Shown here one piece after another: positions 7,928-16,770 of a DNA stretch of 64,000 nt. This stretch comes from CBDAQA01 sp965247815. Lineage in GTDB: Bacteria; Planctomycetota; Phycisphaerae; Tepidisphaerales; Tepidisphaeraceae. The notes under the pieces are model-generated. The model had not been told where the DNA came from and did not search any database. It was given only the letters and a program-made list of their open reading frames with translations. The stretch spans positions 248,001 through 312,000 of the forward strand of contig CBDFHW010000015.1 of NCBI GenBank assembly GCA_965247815.1, in the 5' to 3' direction. Within the stretch, counting starts at the first letter, position 1. Each line of letters begins with the position of its first letter. A program made the translations under genes and the position numbers.

Positions 7928-8205
7928 CTGAAAAGGTGAAAGCTGAAAAGGTTACATCCACCGTTTTACACCCGACTGCCTAACGTCCAAGATTGCCTTA
8001 CTCGGATATCGTTCGATGTTGAAACGCGGCCCGTACTCTAGCCCTCGCCCGGCGTTCCGAGAACCGGCGACCGAGCGGGCTTCACGCAGCCGTCTCTGCA
8101 AAGCGGTGTGGGCCGCCGGCGGTGCGTTGGTGTCGTTGTTCCAATTCGCTTATCGTGGCCGGTTGCCCGATCTGACCCGTTAATGGTCGTGGCGGAGGTC
8201 TGAAC

Positions 8206-10440
8206 ATGAGCGACGTACACAAAAATAATGAAATCGACGTTCCCGGGTCCGTGCCGCAGACCACGGCGGCGTCCGACCAGCTGGAACTGAAACTGCCCGA
8301 CGAATCCGGCGAGATCAAAGACCTCGGGCTGTGGGCCGGTGTTCTTGTGCTGCTGGCGATGGTGGCGTATTGGCCGGCGACCGGTGGACGGTTTTTGTTC
8401 CGAGACGACCATGCCGTGACCGACAATTTCTGGGTCCGCATTCCCAACGCGCTCGGGCCGGCGTGGCTTTTTCGCTGGCAACAACCGGCGGCTTATCCGT
8501 TCGAGCTGTACCAGCCGGTGACGGCGACCGCGTATTGGCTCGAGTATCGGCTCGGCGGGCATGCCGAGCTGGGAACCGGGCCTGTCGCCGCGCTCGCTTC
8601 CGCGCTCCCCCCACCGACGCCGTTGGCGTTTCACCTGGCGAATCTGATCTTCCACGCAGGGGCGGCCGTGCTGCTCTGGCTTGCCCTGAGGGAATTGAAG
8701 CTCCCCGGCGCCTGGGTCGTCGCGGCCATCTTCACGCTCCATCCGCTAAACACAGAACCCGTCTCGTGGATCGCCGACCAGGGTTGGGTGCTCGGCGGAC
8801 TGTTTTTCTTCGCCTCGGCATACCTCTATCTGACGTACGTCAAGCACCGTGAACTGGACGATGCGGACCGCGCGTCGGGCGGGCCGGGCCTCGACCCGCT
8901 ACTGGTCTGGGGGCTCTACACCGGTGCCGCGGCCGCGTACGTGCTCGCACTGCTGGCGCACCCCGCGACAGCACCCCTCCCCGCGGCCTTGCTGCTCGCG
9001 CTGTGGTGGCGGCGTCGCATGACTTCCTGGGATTATCTGCTCCTGTTGCCGTTGCTCGCCGTTGCCGTCGCGGTCTGGCTGTCGACCGGAGATCTAAAGG
9101 TCGACGGCGCCCACTCGCTCTGGCACCGCGGGGCCGAGGCGCAGTTGGCGGCGGTCGGCAGCGGATTCTTTTCCTGCTTGCGAGTGATCGCGCCCCTCTC
9201 GCTGAAAGTGTTTCACAACCAGTGGTATCCCGAGCAGTGGTGGCTCGGCGCATTCGCGGTCGCGTGCTGGGCAGGTGTCACCGGTCTTTTCTGGATTCAG
9301 AAAGACCGCTGGGGCCGTGGGCTGTTCGCGGGCAGCCTAATCTACGGACTGCTTCAGCTCTGCTCGTTGAACTGGTTCGAATCGGCCCGCCTCGCCGACT
9401 TTGCCGATGCCACGTCGTACCTTGCCGGCGTTCCCGTCATCGCGCTGGTGACGATTCTGGTCCTCGAACTGTTCAAACAAGCGGTCCAACCGGCCCGGTT
9501 CGCCCGCGTGGCGGTGACCGTTTCGACGGCCCTGCTGGTCGTGCTCGGCGCGGTCACCTGGAGCCGGGCGCACGTGTTCGAAAGCCCGGTCGCCTTCTGG
9601 CAGGACGCGGCCGACAAAAATCCGCAGTCGTCGTTCGCATTGTCCGAACTGGCCGAAGCTTTGAGGCTTCGCGCGATCGAAAATGCTTCCCAGGGCGAAA
9701 CCGATTCGGTCAACGCCGGCCTGCTCGAATGCATCGCCCGGGCCAAAGATGCCGTCACCGCCGACCCGCGCAACGCGGCGGCTCACCGCGTCTGGGCCAA
9801 CGCGCTCGTGGCCCAGGGTGAGATCAAAGCGTCGCTGGAACATTTTCAAAAGGCGTCCGAACTGCAGCCGTACGACTTCCTCAGTCACCTTCAATACGGC
9901 TCGGCGTTTTGCGCGATTCGAATGTGGAAGGAAGCGATCCCCCAGTTGAACGCCGCCCTTCGGCTCGAAACGTCGATGCTCACCGTCGAAGACTCGGCAA
10001 TGGTGCACCGCCTGCTTGGCGAGGCGTACGGCGAACTCGGAAATAATAAACGGGCGTTGGTCGAAGAGCAGCTGTCACTGGAACGGAACCCGCTCGACAC
10101 GGTCGCGATTCTCACGTTCGCCAAGGAGCAGGCCAAAGCCGGGCTGTTCACCGAGTCTTTGACGAACTACGCCCGGGCCATCGCGGCCGACAAGGCCAAC
10201 CAGTCGAGCCCCGAGATCATGATTGCCATCGCGAAGATAAAAGAGCAGCAGTACGAGTGGGATAAAGCCGTTCAGTATTACCAGCTCGCGCTTCAACTGG
10301 ACCCGAAGAACACCGGGGTAGCCGAAGCCATTAAAGTCGATACCGAGAAAGCGAAAAAGGCGGCGGCTACGCGGCCGAGCACCACGCAGGCGTCCCCGAC
10401 ACAGGCAGCCACGGTCACCACCCAGCCGGCCGGTCAGTGA
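8206..10440 (+). CDS. Polytopic membrane protein with C-terminal TPR repeats (TMTC/GT-C-like)
   Basis: This 744-residue protein starts at an ATG preceded by GGAGGTCTGAAC, a strong ribosome site. After about 40 polar residues come roughly nine to ten membrane segments (LGLWAGVLVLLAMVAYWPA first). The first extracytoplasmic loop contains RFLFRDDHAVTDNF, like the acidic DD loop of GT-C glycosyltransferases, and HPLNTEPVSWIADQ resembles TMTC/planctomycete O-mannosyl-like proteins. Residues about 470-715 form TPR repeats (AHRVWANALVAQGEIKASLE, then VQYYQLALQLDPKN), followed by a Thr/Pro/Gln-rich tail. It may be a protein glycosyltransferase or a membrane scaffold; the activity is not proven by motifs. 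Confidence 0.75.
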   Translation: MSDVHKNNEIDVPGSVPQTTAASDQLELKLPDESGEIKDLGLWAGVLVLLAMVAYWPATGGRFLFRDDHAVTDNFWVRIPNALGPAWLFRWQQPAAYPFELYQPVTATAYWLEYRLGGHAELGTGPVAALASALPPPTPLAFHLANLIFHAGAAVLLWLALRELKLPGAWVVAAIFTLHPLNTEPVSWIADQGWVLGGLFFFASAYLYLTYVKHRELDDADRASGGPGLDPLLVWGLYTGAAAAYVLALLAHPATAPLPAALLLALWWRRRMTSWDYLLLLPLLAVAVAVWLSTGDLKVDGAHSLWHRGAEAQLAAVGSGFFSCLRVIAPLSLKVFHNQWYPEQWWLGAFAVACWAGVTGLFWIQKDRWGRGLFAGSLIYGLLQLCSLNWFESARLADFADATSYLAGVPVIALVTILVLELFKQAVQPARFARVAVTVSTALLVVLGAVTWSRAHVFESPVAFWQDAADKNPQSSFALSELAEALRLRAIENASQGETDSVNAGLLECIARAKDAVTADPRNAAAHRVWANALVAQGEIKASLEHFQKASELQPYDFLSHLQYGSAFCAIRMWKEAIPQLNAALRLETSMLTVEDSAMVHRLLGEAYGELGNNKRALVEEQLSLERNPLDTVAILTFAKEQAKAGLFTESLTNYARAIAADKANQSSPEIMIAIAKIKEQQYEWDKAVQYYQLALQLDPKNTGVAEAIKVDTEKAKKAAATRPSTTQASPTQAATVTTQPAGQ

Positions 10441-10488
10441 TGAGGACAAAACCGTAGCGGTTCGAGGGTGCAAGGCGTCGCCGCGAAA

Positions 10489-11058
10489 TCACTTCTTGAG
10501 AAAGTTGCCCAGCAGCTTCGCACCTTGTTCGGTCAGGAAACTTTCCGGATGGTACTGAACGCCTTCGAGCGGCCACGTCTTGTGCCGCACGCCCATGATC
10601 TCGTCGTGGTCGGTCCAGGCGCTGATCTCGTATTCGGCCGGCAAAGTTCCGTTGCGAATGATCAAGCTATGGTATCGCGTGGCCGTGAACGGATTGGGCA
10701 TCCCCTCGTAGATCGTCCGGCCGTCGTGGCGAATCTGGTCGGTCTTGCCGTGCATCAACCGCTCGGCCCGCTCGACGACCGCCCCGGCGGTGAACCCGAT
10801 ACACTGGTGCCCGAGGCACACGCCCAGCAACGGAATCTTCGGTCCGAAAAACTTGATCAGGTCGTTCGAGACGCCCCCCTCCCGCGGCGTACACGGCCCG
10901 GGCGAAATCACGATGTGCGTCGGCCGCAACGACTCCACCTCGTCGACCGTGATCTTGTCGTTCCGAAAAACCTTCAACGCCAGGTTCGGCGAAACCTCGC
11001 CGAGCACCTGCACCAGGTTGTAGGTGAACGAGTCGTAATTATCGATGAGGACAACCAT
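10489..11058 (-). CDS. trpG: Anthranilate/aminodeoxychorismate synthase glutamine amidotransferase
   Basis: This 189-residue class I glutamine amidotransferase has the expected start VVLIDNYDSFTYNLVQ, the oxyanion segment SPGPCTPRE, the nucleophile in GVCLGHQ (Cys81) and the His-Glu pair in YHPESF (His170, Glu172). It supplies ammonia from glutamine to TrpE for anthranilate synthesis or to PabB for folate; in many bacteria one amphibolic subunit serves both. No trpE or pabB lies beside it. It converges with the TPR gene with a 48-nt gap and starts about 160 nt from the divergently transcribed tRNA-Leu. Confidence 0.93.
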   Translation of the reverse strand: MVVLIDNYDSFTYNLVQVLGEVSPNLALKVFRNDKITVDEVESLRPTHIVISPGPCTPREGGVSNDLIKFFGPKIPLLGVCLGHQCIGFTAGAVVERAERLMHGKTDQIRHDGRTIYEGMPNPFTATRYHSLIIRNGTLPAEYEISAWTDHDEIMGVRHKTWPLEGVQYHPESFLTEQGAKLLGNFLKK

Positions 11059-11216
11059 GCCAACGACAGTAGCTTCAACCGATCCGCCCGGCTAGCCCGC
11101 GGCAAGATTTGCCCGCCGCGTCGTCGGGTCGCCGGGAATCGGCCGCAACCGCCACGATTTTCCGCCGCCCCTTGAACAAACCGAAAATCCCGCAATAATC
11201 CTCGACGCTCACCCGC

Positions 11217-11299
11217 GGCCTCTTGGCGGAATTGGCAGACGCGATGGATTCAAAATCCATTTCCCAAAAGGAGTATCGGTTCAAGTCCGATAGAGGCCA
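11217..11299 (+). tRNA. tRNA-Leu (CAA)
   Basis: An 83-nt cloverleaf. The acceptor strand GGCCTCT pairs with AGAGGCC (11292-11298) and the discriminator is A. The anticodon stem ATGGA/TCCAT encloses TTCAAAA, giving anticodon CAA. The D-loop has AATTGGCAGAC, a long variable arm follows, and the T-arm is TCGGTTCAAGTCCGA. No CCA is encoded. A reading frame through it is an artefact. Confidence 0.95.
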
Positions 11300-11406
11300 T
11301 CTTCGAACACTGACATTGACTCAAATGCGTTCAGCACTGCGCCGTGAAGAGTTCTGCTTCTCATTCGATTTCACATACCAGCGTGAAGGGATAGAATGGG
11401 TCAACA

Positions 11407-12543
11407 ATGACCCACGCGCCCCCGCTTCCGGTTGAGATCAGTGATTCGATCAACGCCCGCATCCTGGCCGTGTCCGAAGACAAGATTCAGGGTTTTCTGG
11501 CCGACCCGATCGGCGAGATCAGCCGATTAAGCGGCGTCGACCTGATCACCGTCCGCGAGCGGATCGCCGCCATGGTCCGGGCCGGGACCATCCGCCGGGT
11601 TCGACAGACCCTGATGGCTACAAACCTGGCCCGCGGGTCGCTGGTCGCCTGGCAGATCCCTGAAGATAAGCTGACCACTGGCTTCGACTGGATGTTTCAG
11701 AACGACCCGTTCAGCGGACACGTCGTCGTCCGCTCCACCGATGCCGGCGCGTCGGCAACCAAGTACCGGCTGTGGACCACACTAAAAGTCCCGCAGGGAT
11801 ATTCGCTCGCAAAGCATGCTGATTTTCTGCTCGGTAAAACCGGCGCAATCTCTTACCGCCTGATGCCCGCCAAGCGATTGTTCGCGCTCGGCGTCGGGCA
11901 TGTTCGGCGACGCGGCATGGAACCGGGCAGCAAAAGCGACGAGCTCGCGCAAGTCACCGATACCGAAATCGTCGAACTGTCAGAACTCGACTGGCGGGTG
12001 CTGACCGAACTCAAACGCGAGTTCGAACCCGACGAGCTGCTGCGGGACAATCTCTGGGAACCCCGGGCCACCGCGGCCGGGGTGCCGTTGTCCACCTTCC
12101 TGGAAGTCGCCGGCAGCTTGAATGCCCGCAAGGTCATCGGCCGGTTCTCGACTTTTCTGGAACACGTAAAGCCGTCGAGCACCGGCGAACGCGTGACCAA
12201 GTTCAACGCCCTGTTCCACTGGGCGGTCCCCCCCGGCCGGGAGATCGACGCCGGCCGCGAGGTCGGCCGGTTCCACGTCATGACCCACGCCTACTGGCGC
12301 GAAGGCGGTCCCGAGTTCGGCAATGTCAACGTCATGGGCGTCGCCCACGGCACCGACAAACAACTGGTCCTGGCCCACAAAAAAGCGATCGACGAACACC
12401 TCGAACGCGTCGGCATCCCGCTCAGCTACACCAACGTCTTCTGGGGCGGCCGCAGCGAAATTAAACCCAGCGAAATCTCCCCCCTGGCTTACGAAGCCTT
12501 CTGTCGCTCCCACGGCTTAGAGCCCGAATCTATGCGGGATTAA
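11407..12543 (+). CDS. Two-module AsnC/siroheme-decarboxylase-like protein (AhbA/AhbB/NirD-related)
   Basis: This 378-residue protein appears to be two related Lrp/AsnC-like modules in one chain. Each has a winged-helix start (about residues 12-65 DPIGEISRLSGVDLITVRERIAAMVRAGTIRRVR; about 193-250 WRVLTELKREFEPDE to LNARKVIGRFS) followed by a ferredoxin-like domain (SLVAWQIPEDKL; ALFHWAVPPGREID). The second module has VMTHAYWREGGPEFGNVNVMGVAHG, similar in layout to the SHxYxRP and H-G segments of NirD/L/G/H and AhbA/B. AhbAB form a heterodimer that decarboxylates siroheme, so one fused chain would be notable. An Lrp-type regulator is the alternative. No other haem genes are nearby. It follows tRNA-Leu directly. 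Confidence 0.6.
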   Translation: MTHAPPLPVEISDSINARILAVSEDKIQGFLADPIGEISRLSGVDLITVRERIAAMVRAGTIRRVRQTLMATNLARGSLVAWQIPEDKLTTGFDWMFQNDPFSGHVVVRSTDAGASATKYRLWTTLKVPQGYSLAKHADFLLGKTGAISYRLMPAKRLFALGVGHVRRRGMEPGSKSDELAQVTDTEIVELSELDWRVLTELKREFEPDELLRDNLWEPRATAAGVPLSTFLEVAGSLNARKVIGRFSTFLEHVKPSSTGERVTKFNALFHWAVPPGREIDAGREVGRFHVMTHAYWREGGPEFGNVNVMGVAHGTDKQLVLAHKKAIDEHLERVGIPLSYTNVFWGGRSEIKPSEISPLAYEAFCRSHGLEPESMRD

Positions 12544-13153
12544 ACCCCACAACCCTGTGTAAGATTACCCACCTTGCCCGAAACTCGAAATTCAGCCGCG
12601 ATTGTCGCAGATCGAACTAGGATGGGTGGATAACCCGAACATTGTACATTGTTTATGGCGACAACTTCGGTTGATCCGGATCTTAGGCTGAACGCCAACG
12701 AATTAAATTGATTTCAGACCCAGAGGCGATTGGAACGGGTTTTTTCGATGCCGAACGATTGACTTTGTGGTCCAGCAATGAAGTCATTCCCCCGTGGTTG
12801 CGCAACGTTTATAAGCCTTCGTGAGATGAATCCGGCGAACGACCAGAGCTACAAATCTCAGGCCTCACCACGGCCTATTCGTTGTCGACCAACGGGACAT
12901 CGTTGACCACAATCTGCGTCATCGTTTCGACCAGCTTGCGAACCTAAAATCGAAACACTCTGCAGTTGTCAAAAGCGACTCACTTGAATCTCCCAAGGTC
13001 GAATTCGAAGCCGATGACAATACACCTCACCGAATGCCGTCGTTATTAAAATCGATTGGTGCCCGTCAGTCTGTGTCATTAACGCTGAGAACGGTCTACA
13101 ACTAACGACGGAAACTGAGGGGCGTAAGGCTGCGAAGTCTTAACGGAGCTTTT
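12544..13153. other. 610-bp gap without a recognisable gene
   Basis: All frames are broken by stops at short intervals, and the base composition is more AT-rich and irregular than in the flanking core genes. A few short peptide stretches could be relics, but none was recognised. It marks the left side of the accessory region that runs to tRNA-Ser. The last bases (TAACGGAGCTTTTATG) hold the ribosome site of the stress-protein gene. Confidence 0.6.
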
Positions 13154-13960
13154 ATGCGAGTGGTAATTAACTACGACGGGTCGGCTGGAGCACAGCGGGC
13201 AATCATTGGTCTACACAGTGCCGGTTTGCCGTCGGATTCCGAGGCGCACGTCGTCTCGCTTGCAGACGTGTGGCCCGCGCTTCCGGATTCTGCATACGAA
13301 CGGCCGGCCGACGATCCCGATTGGAAGAAAAGCGCGATGCTCCGGCGCGGTCAGAGTCTAGCCGCTGAAGCCCTCGCCGACGCCCGCCGGTTCGCCGTCG
13401 AGGGTGCCGCGCTCGTTCAATCAAATTTCGGCTCTTGGAAAGTAACCCACGCCGCACACACCGGCTCGCCTTCATTGGCGTTGCTAGAACCGCCCCAGTT
13501 CGCATCCGATTTGGTAGTCGTCAGCGCAGACGGACGATCGGCAACGGCGCGGTTCGTTCTCGGGAGCGTGTCTCAGAACGTCTTACGACATTCGCCATGT
13601 TCCGTACGCATTTCCCGCGCCCGAAGCAAAATTACAGGACAACCACCCGCTGACTCCGATTCTCCGGTACGAATTGTCTTAGGGGTCGACGGCTCCGTTC
13701 ATTCAGCTTTGGCTGTCAGTGTCATCGCTGCACGCTTTTGGCCAAAAGGTACGGAAATAAAAGTGATGGCAGCTCTGGATCTGAAGTTCTGGTCGATCTT
13801 CACCAATCCGGGAAGCGGCACATGGGTCTGGGGTCACAACGAGCAGCACGACGGTCGAATCTGGGCAGAGACTTGCGTTGAATCAATTGCAGGACAACTG
13901 CGCGCCGCAAAATTAATTGCCTTCCCACTGGTCCGCGAAGGCGACCCAAACAGGTGCTGA
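13154..13960 (+). CDS. Tandem universal stress protein, frameshifted in second domain
   Basis: The 268-residue frame begins MRVVINYDGSAGAQRAI after GGAG in a good ribosome-site position. It contains one complete UspA domain (residues about 1-155, ending FASDLVVVSADGRSATARFVLGSVSQNVLRHSPCSV) and most of a second one starting VRIVLGVDGSVHSALAVS. It stops early at TGA (13958-13960) after EGDPNRC. Adding one A in CCCAAACAGG restores the frame into the missing end of the second domain, so the gene carries a one-base deletion or a sequencing error. UspA domains bind ATP or act as stress-survival factors. The P-type ATPase gene follows six bases after the restored stop. Confidence 0.85.
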   Translation: MRVVINYDGSAGAQRAIIGLHSAGLPSDSEAHVVSLADVWPALPDSAYERPADDPDWKKSAMLRRGQSLAAEALADARRFAVEGAALVQSNFGSWKVTHAAHTGSPSLALLEPPQFASDLVVVSADGRSATARFVLGSVSQNVLRHSPCSVRISRARSKITGQPPADSDSPVRIVLGVDGSVHSALAVSVIAARFWPKGTEIKVMAALDLKFWSIFTNPGSGTWVWGHNEQHDGRIWAETCVESIAGQLRAAKLIAFPLVREGDPNRC

Positions 13961-14112
13961 TGGACGAAGCCCATCACTGGAATGCGGACTGCATTTTCGT
14001 CGGGGCCAAAGGGCACAGCGGTGTCGAGCGATTTTTGCTCGGTTCCGTTTCGGCCGGCATTGCCGCAGCCGCTCATTGCTCCGTCGAGGTTGTCAGAAAG
14101 GCAAACACGTGA
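13951..14112 (+). pseudogene. Out-of-frame C-terminal end of the universal stress protein
   Basis: In the +1 frame, QVLMDEAHHWNADCIFVG continues directly into AKGHSGVERFLLGSVSAG and ends VEVVRKANT, TGA at 14110-14112. This is the ATP-binding G-2X-G-9X-G(S) end of a UspA domain, exactly what the upstream frame lacks. One missing A in the run at about 13948-13950 separates the two pieces. Confidence 0.85.
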
Positions 14113-14118
14113 TCATGT

Positions 14119-16065
14119 ATGCGAACCGTTTCGGACTCTTCGCCGGTGAATAAGGTGCGAGCAGACGAATCATTGAGCTCCGCAGAGGTTTCTGTGGCAA
14201 ATCCACTTTCAGCGTCGTTCGCCGTTCTCTGGCGTCGCAAGACGACAATTATCGCCGGGCTGAGCGTGGTGGCGATCGTAGCGCATCTAGTTCTGAGATT
14301 CGCATTTCTGACAACACCGCTGAGCTATAACATCCCGTTATACGTCACGTTGGTGCTCGGCGGCATTCCGCTCGTCTGCGACCTGCTCGGCAAACTGCTG
14401 AAGCGAGAGTTCGGTTCGGATCTGCTGGGAGGGGTTTCGATCATTACTTCGGTGCTGTTGGGTCAATACCTCGCCGGCTCTATTATCGTCCTCATGCTCT
14501 CGGGCGGTGAGGCGTTGGAAAGCTATGCGTTACGAAGCGCGTCCTCGGTGCTCGCGGTTCTCGCCAAACGAATGCCTTCCGTCGCTCACCGCAAACGCCT
14601 TGCCGAGATATCAGACGTCGCGCTAAGCGTCGTCGAGGTAAACGACTCGCTAGTTATTTATCCCCACGAAATATGCCCCGTGGACGGCGTCGTCATCGAC
14701 GGGCACGGCGTCATGGACGAATCGTATCTCACCGGCGAACCATTCAAGATCACTAAAACATCCGGCTCCGCTGTCATCTCCGGCGCCATCAACGGCGAAT
14801 CGGTGCTGACCATTCGAACCACCCAGCGCGCCGCGGATTCACGCTACGCCAAAATTATGGAGGTCATGCGGGAATCGGAATCCAGGCGTCCGAAGTTGCG
14901 CCGGCTCGGAGACCAACTCGGTGCGATCTACACGCCCGTCGCACTGGCAATTGCTATTACGGCCTGGGCGTTCAGCGGAGAAGCGCTTCGTTTCTTAGCC
15001 GTGCTGGTGATCGCAACGCCTTGCCCGCTGCTGCTCGCGATCCCCATCGCCATCATCGGTTCAATTTCGCTATGCGCCCGGCGGGCGATCATCGTAAAAA
15101 GTCCGGTCGTGCTCGAACAAATTGCCGAATGCCGCACGGCGATTTTTGATAAGACCGGCACGCTTACCTACGGCGAACCTAAACTGACTGATCAAATCAC
15201 TGCCCCCGCGTTCGAGCGAAATGAAGTGCTGACGCTCGTAGCCAGCCTGGAACGGTATTCCAAGCACCCGCTGGCCAGTGCGATCATTGCCGCCGCCAAC
15301 ACATTGGGTGTTCGACTTCCCGAAGCTACCGAAGTCGGCGAGCAGCCCGGGCAGGGTCTCCGAGGCACCGTGAATGGCCATCAATTGCTGGTGACGAGTC
15401 GGAATAAGTTGGCCGCGATAAACTTCGCCGGGTCCGACCAGATACCGCCAGTCGCGAGTGGCCTTGGATGTGTGGTGGTGATCGATCAGCAATACGCCGC
15501 GGCCTTCCGCTTTCGCGACGCGCCGAGAGCCGAAAGCAAATCGTTTATCCAACACCTCGGCCCGAGACATCGAATTTCAAAGGTTATGATTGTGTCCGGC
15601 GACCGAGAATCAGAAGTGCGATACCTCGCCGACCAAGTGGGCATCAGCGACATTTTCGCCCAGAAAAGTCCGGAAGAAAAACTCGCCATCGTCCGCAGCG
15701 AAACTGCCGCCGCAAAAACACTGTACGTCGGTGATGGTATCAACGATGCGCCGGCAATGATGGCCGCGACCGTTGGCATCGCCATCGGCCAGAACAGCGA
15801 CGTCACCTCCGAAGCTGCGGGCGTCGTGATTATGGACAGTTCGCTCGAGAAAGTGGACGAGTTCATTCACATCAGCCGAAGAATGCGGGTGATTGCACTC
15901 CAAAGTGCCGTGGGTGGCATGTCGCTGAGCGTCGTTGGGATGATCTTTGCTGCTACTGGTCACCTCGCGCCCGTGAGTGGCGCGATCGCACAGGAAATCA
16001 TTGACGTTCTGGCGGTGCTCAACGCATTACGCGCCGCGTTCCCCCCGCGACAGATTCATGATTAG
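14119..16065 (+). CDS. Heavy-metal-type P-type ATPase (P1B-like) with a TPCPL motif
   Basis: This 648-residue pump has the full P-type core: the actuator motif LTGEP, the phosphorylation site DKTGTLT (Asp344), a P1B-type HP motif (SKHPLAS) and the hinge GDGINDAP (Asp539, Asp543). The membrane motif is ATPCPLLLAIP (Cys302) rather than the usual CPC or CPS. There is no N-terminal metal-binding domain; about 40 polar residues precede the first membrane segments. P1B ATPases export metals such as Zn, Cd or Cu; the TPCPL form leaves specificity open. It starts six bases after the stress protein, so they likely form one operon. Confidence 0.88.
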   Translation: MRTVSDSSPVNKVRADESLSSAEVSVANPLSASFAVLWRRKTTIIAGLSVVAIVAHLVLRFAFLTTPLSYNIPLYVTLVLGGIPLVCDLLGKLLKREFGSDLLGGVSIITSVLLGQYLAGSIIVLMLSGGEALESYALRSASSVLAVLAKRMPSVAHRKRLAEISDVALSVVEVNDSLVIYPHEICPVDGVVIDGHGVMDESYLTGEPFKITKTSGSAVISGAINGESVLTIRTTQRAADSRYAKIMEVMRESESRRPKLRRLGDQLGAIYTPVALAIAITAWAFSGEALRFLAVLVIATPCPLLLAIPIAIIGSISLCARRAIIVKSPVVLEQIAECRTAIFDKTGTLTYGEPKLTDQITAPAFERNEVLTLVASLERYSKHPLASAIIAAANTLGVRLPEATEVGEQPGQGLRGTVNGHQLLVTSRNKLAAINFAGSDQIPPVASGLGCVVVIDQQYAAAFRFRDAPRAESKSFIQHLGPRHRISKVMIVSGDRESEVRYLADQVGISDIFAQKSPEEKLAIVRSETAAAKTLYVGDGINDAPAMMAATVGIAIGQNSDVTSEAAGVVIMDSSLEKVDEFIHISRRMRVIALQSAVGGMSLSVVGMIFAATGHLAPVSGAIAQEIIDVLAVLNALRAAFPPRQIHD

Positions 16066-16202
16066 GGCATCCAAAAAGGGCTCAGTTCTAATAAGCTAAA
16101 TTCGGTGATCGTTGTTAAGCGTATATTTACGAAAAGAACCCCGGCAAATTTAAAAAAATTACGAATGATCCAATTCGTTTCGTCGGTACAGCGGGAGATT
16201 GA

Positions 16203-16559
16203 ATGGCCAAGGTGATCATAAATTATTCGGGATCGGAGCGGCAGGTACCGGGTCGCCAAATGGTGGGAATTTGGCTAGGTCGTATTTCCCTGATGCTCCT
16301 CGTCTTACTGTACACGACGGATTTTACTCTCAATTGGTTCGGTGCTGGGCCATTTACTGCAATTGTTACTGCAATTGGTAATGCGTTGGGCGGGTTTGTC
16401 TTAATCCTAGCCGCAGTTGGATTTATCGCTTCCATGTGCTTTGCGTTGCTAGGTTTACTTTTGAGTAATTTCAAATCAGTATGTGGTTGGATCGTTGTAT
16501 TGATTACCGGCATTATTTTAGGTTTGCTGGCTTGGTCTACAATAAATTACAGATGGTAA
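16203..16559 (+). CDS. Small membrane protein, hypothetical
   Basis: This 118-residue frame starts at an ATG preceded by GGGAG. It begins AKVIINYSGSERQVPGRQ, then has three hydrophobic segments (about residues 22-42, 50-80, 88-112) and ends TINYRW. No family was recognised. It is clearly more AT-rich than its neighbours, with codon use to match, which suggests recent acquisition. Confidence 0.5.
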   Translation: MAKVIINYSGSERQVPGRQMVGIWLGRISLMLLVLLYTTDFTLNWFGAGPFTAIVTAIGNALGGFVLILAAVGFIASMCFALLGLLLSNFKSVCGWIVVLITGIILGLLAWSTINYRW

Positions 16560-16770
16560 GAGGGTAATTAAAACGGTCGAGGAACTCTAACCGGGACGGC
16601 TTTCAATTACGTCGCTGCATTTCGTCGTCTTTGGTAGGTCGGCCGGCGACAGCCAGCGGGGCGGCACTGAAAGCGGCATTCTTGGCCTGACCGTCAATCA
16701 TCTGATCATCCGCGACCAGAGCGCTGTTCAGCGGGGGTGCTGGCTGATGTCGACCCTGACGCGGCCCTTT

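Noticed and set aside
11223..11435. Open frame on the plus strand beginning MAELADAMDSKS
   Set aside because: It is the well-known false peptide produced by translating tRNA-Leu; the cloverleaf at 11217-11299 explains it.
16612..16760. A 48-codon open stretch on the minus strand (VADDQMIDGQAKNAAF) downstream of the GH32 gene
   Set aside because: It has no start codon and no recognised family, and is too short to separate from chance in GC-rich DNA. It could be a gene remnant.
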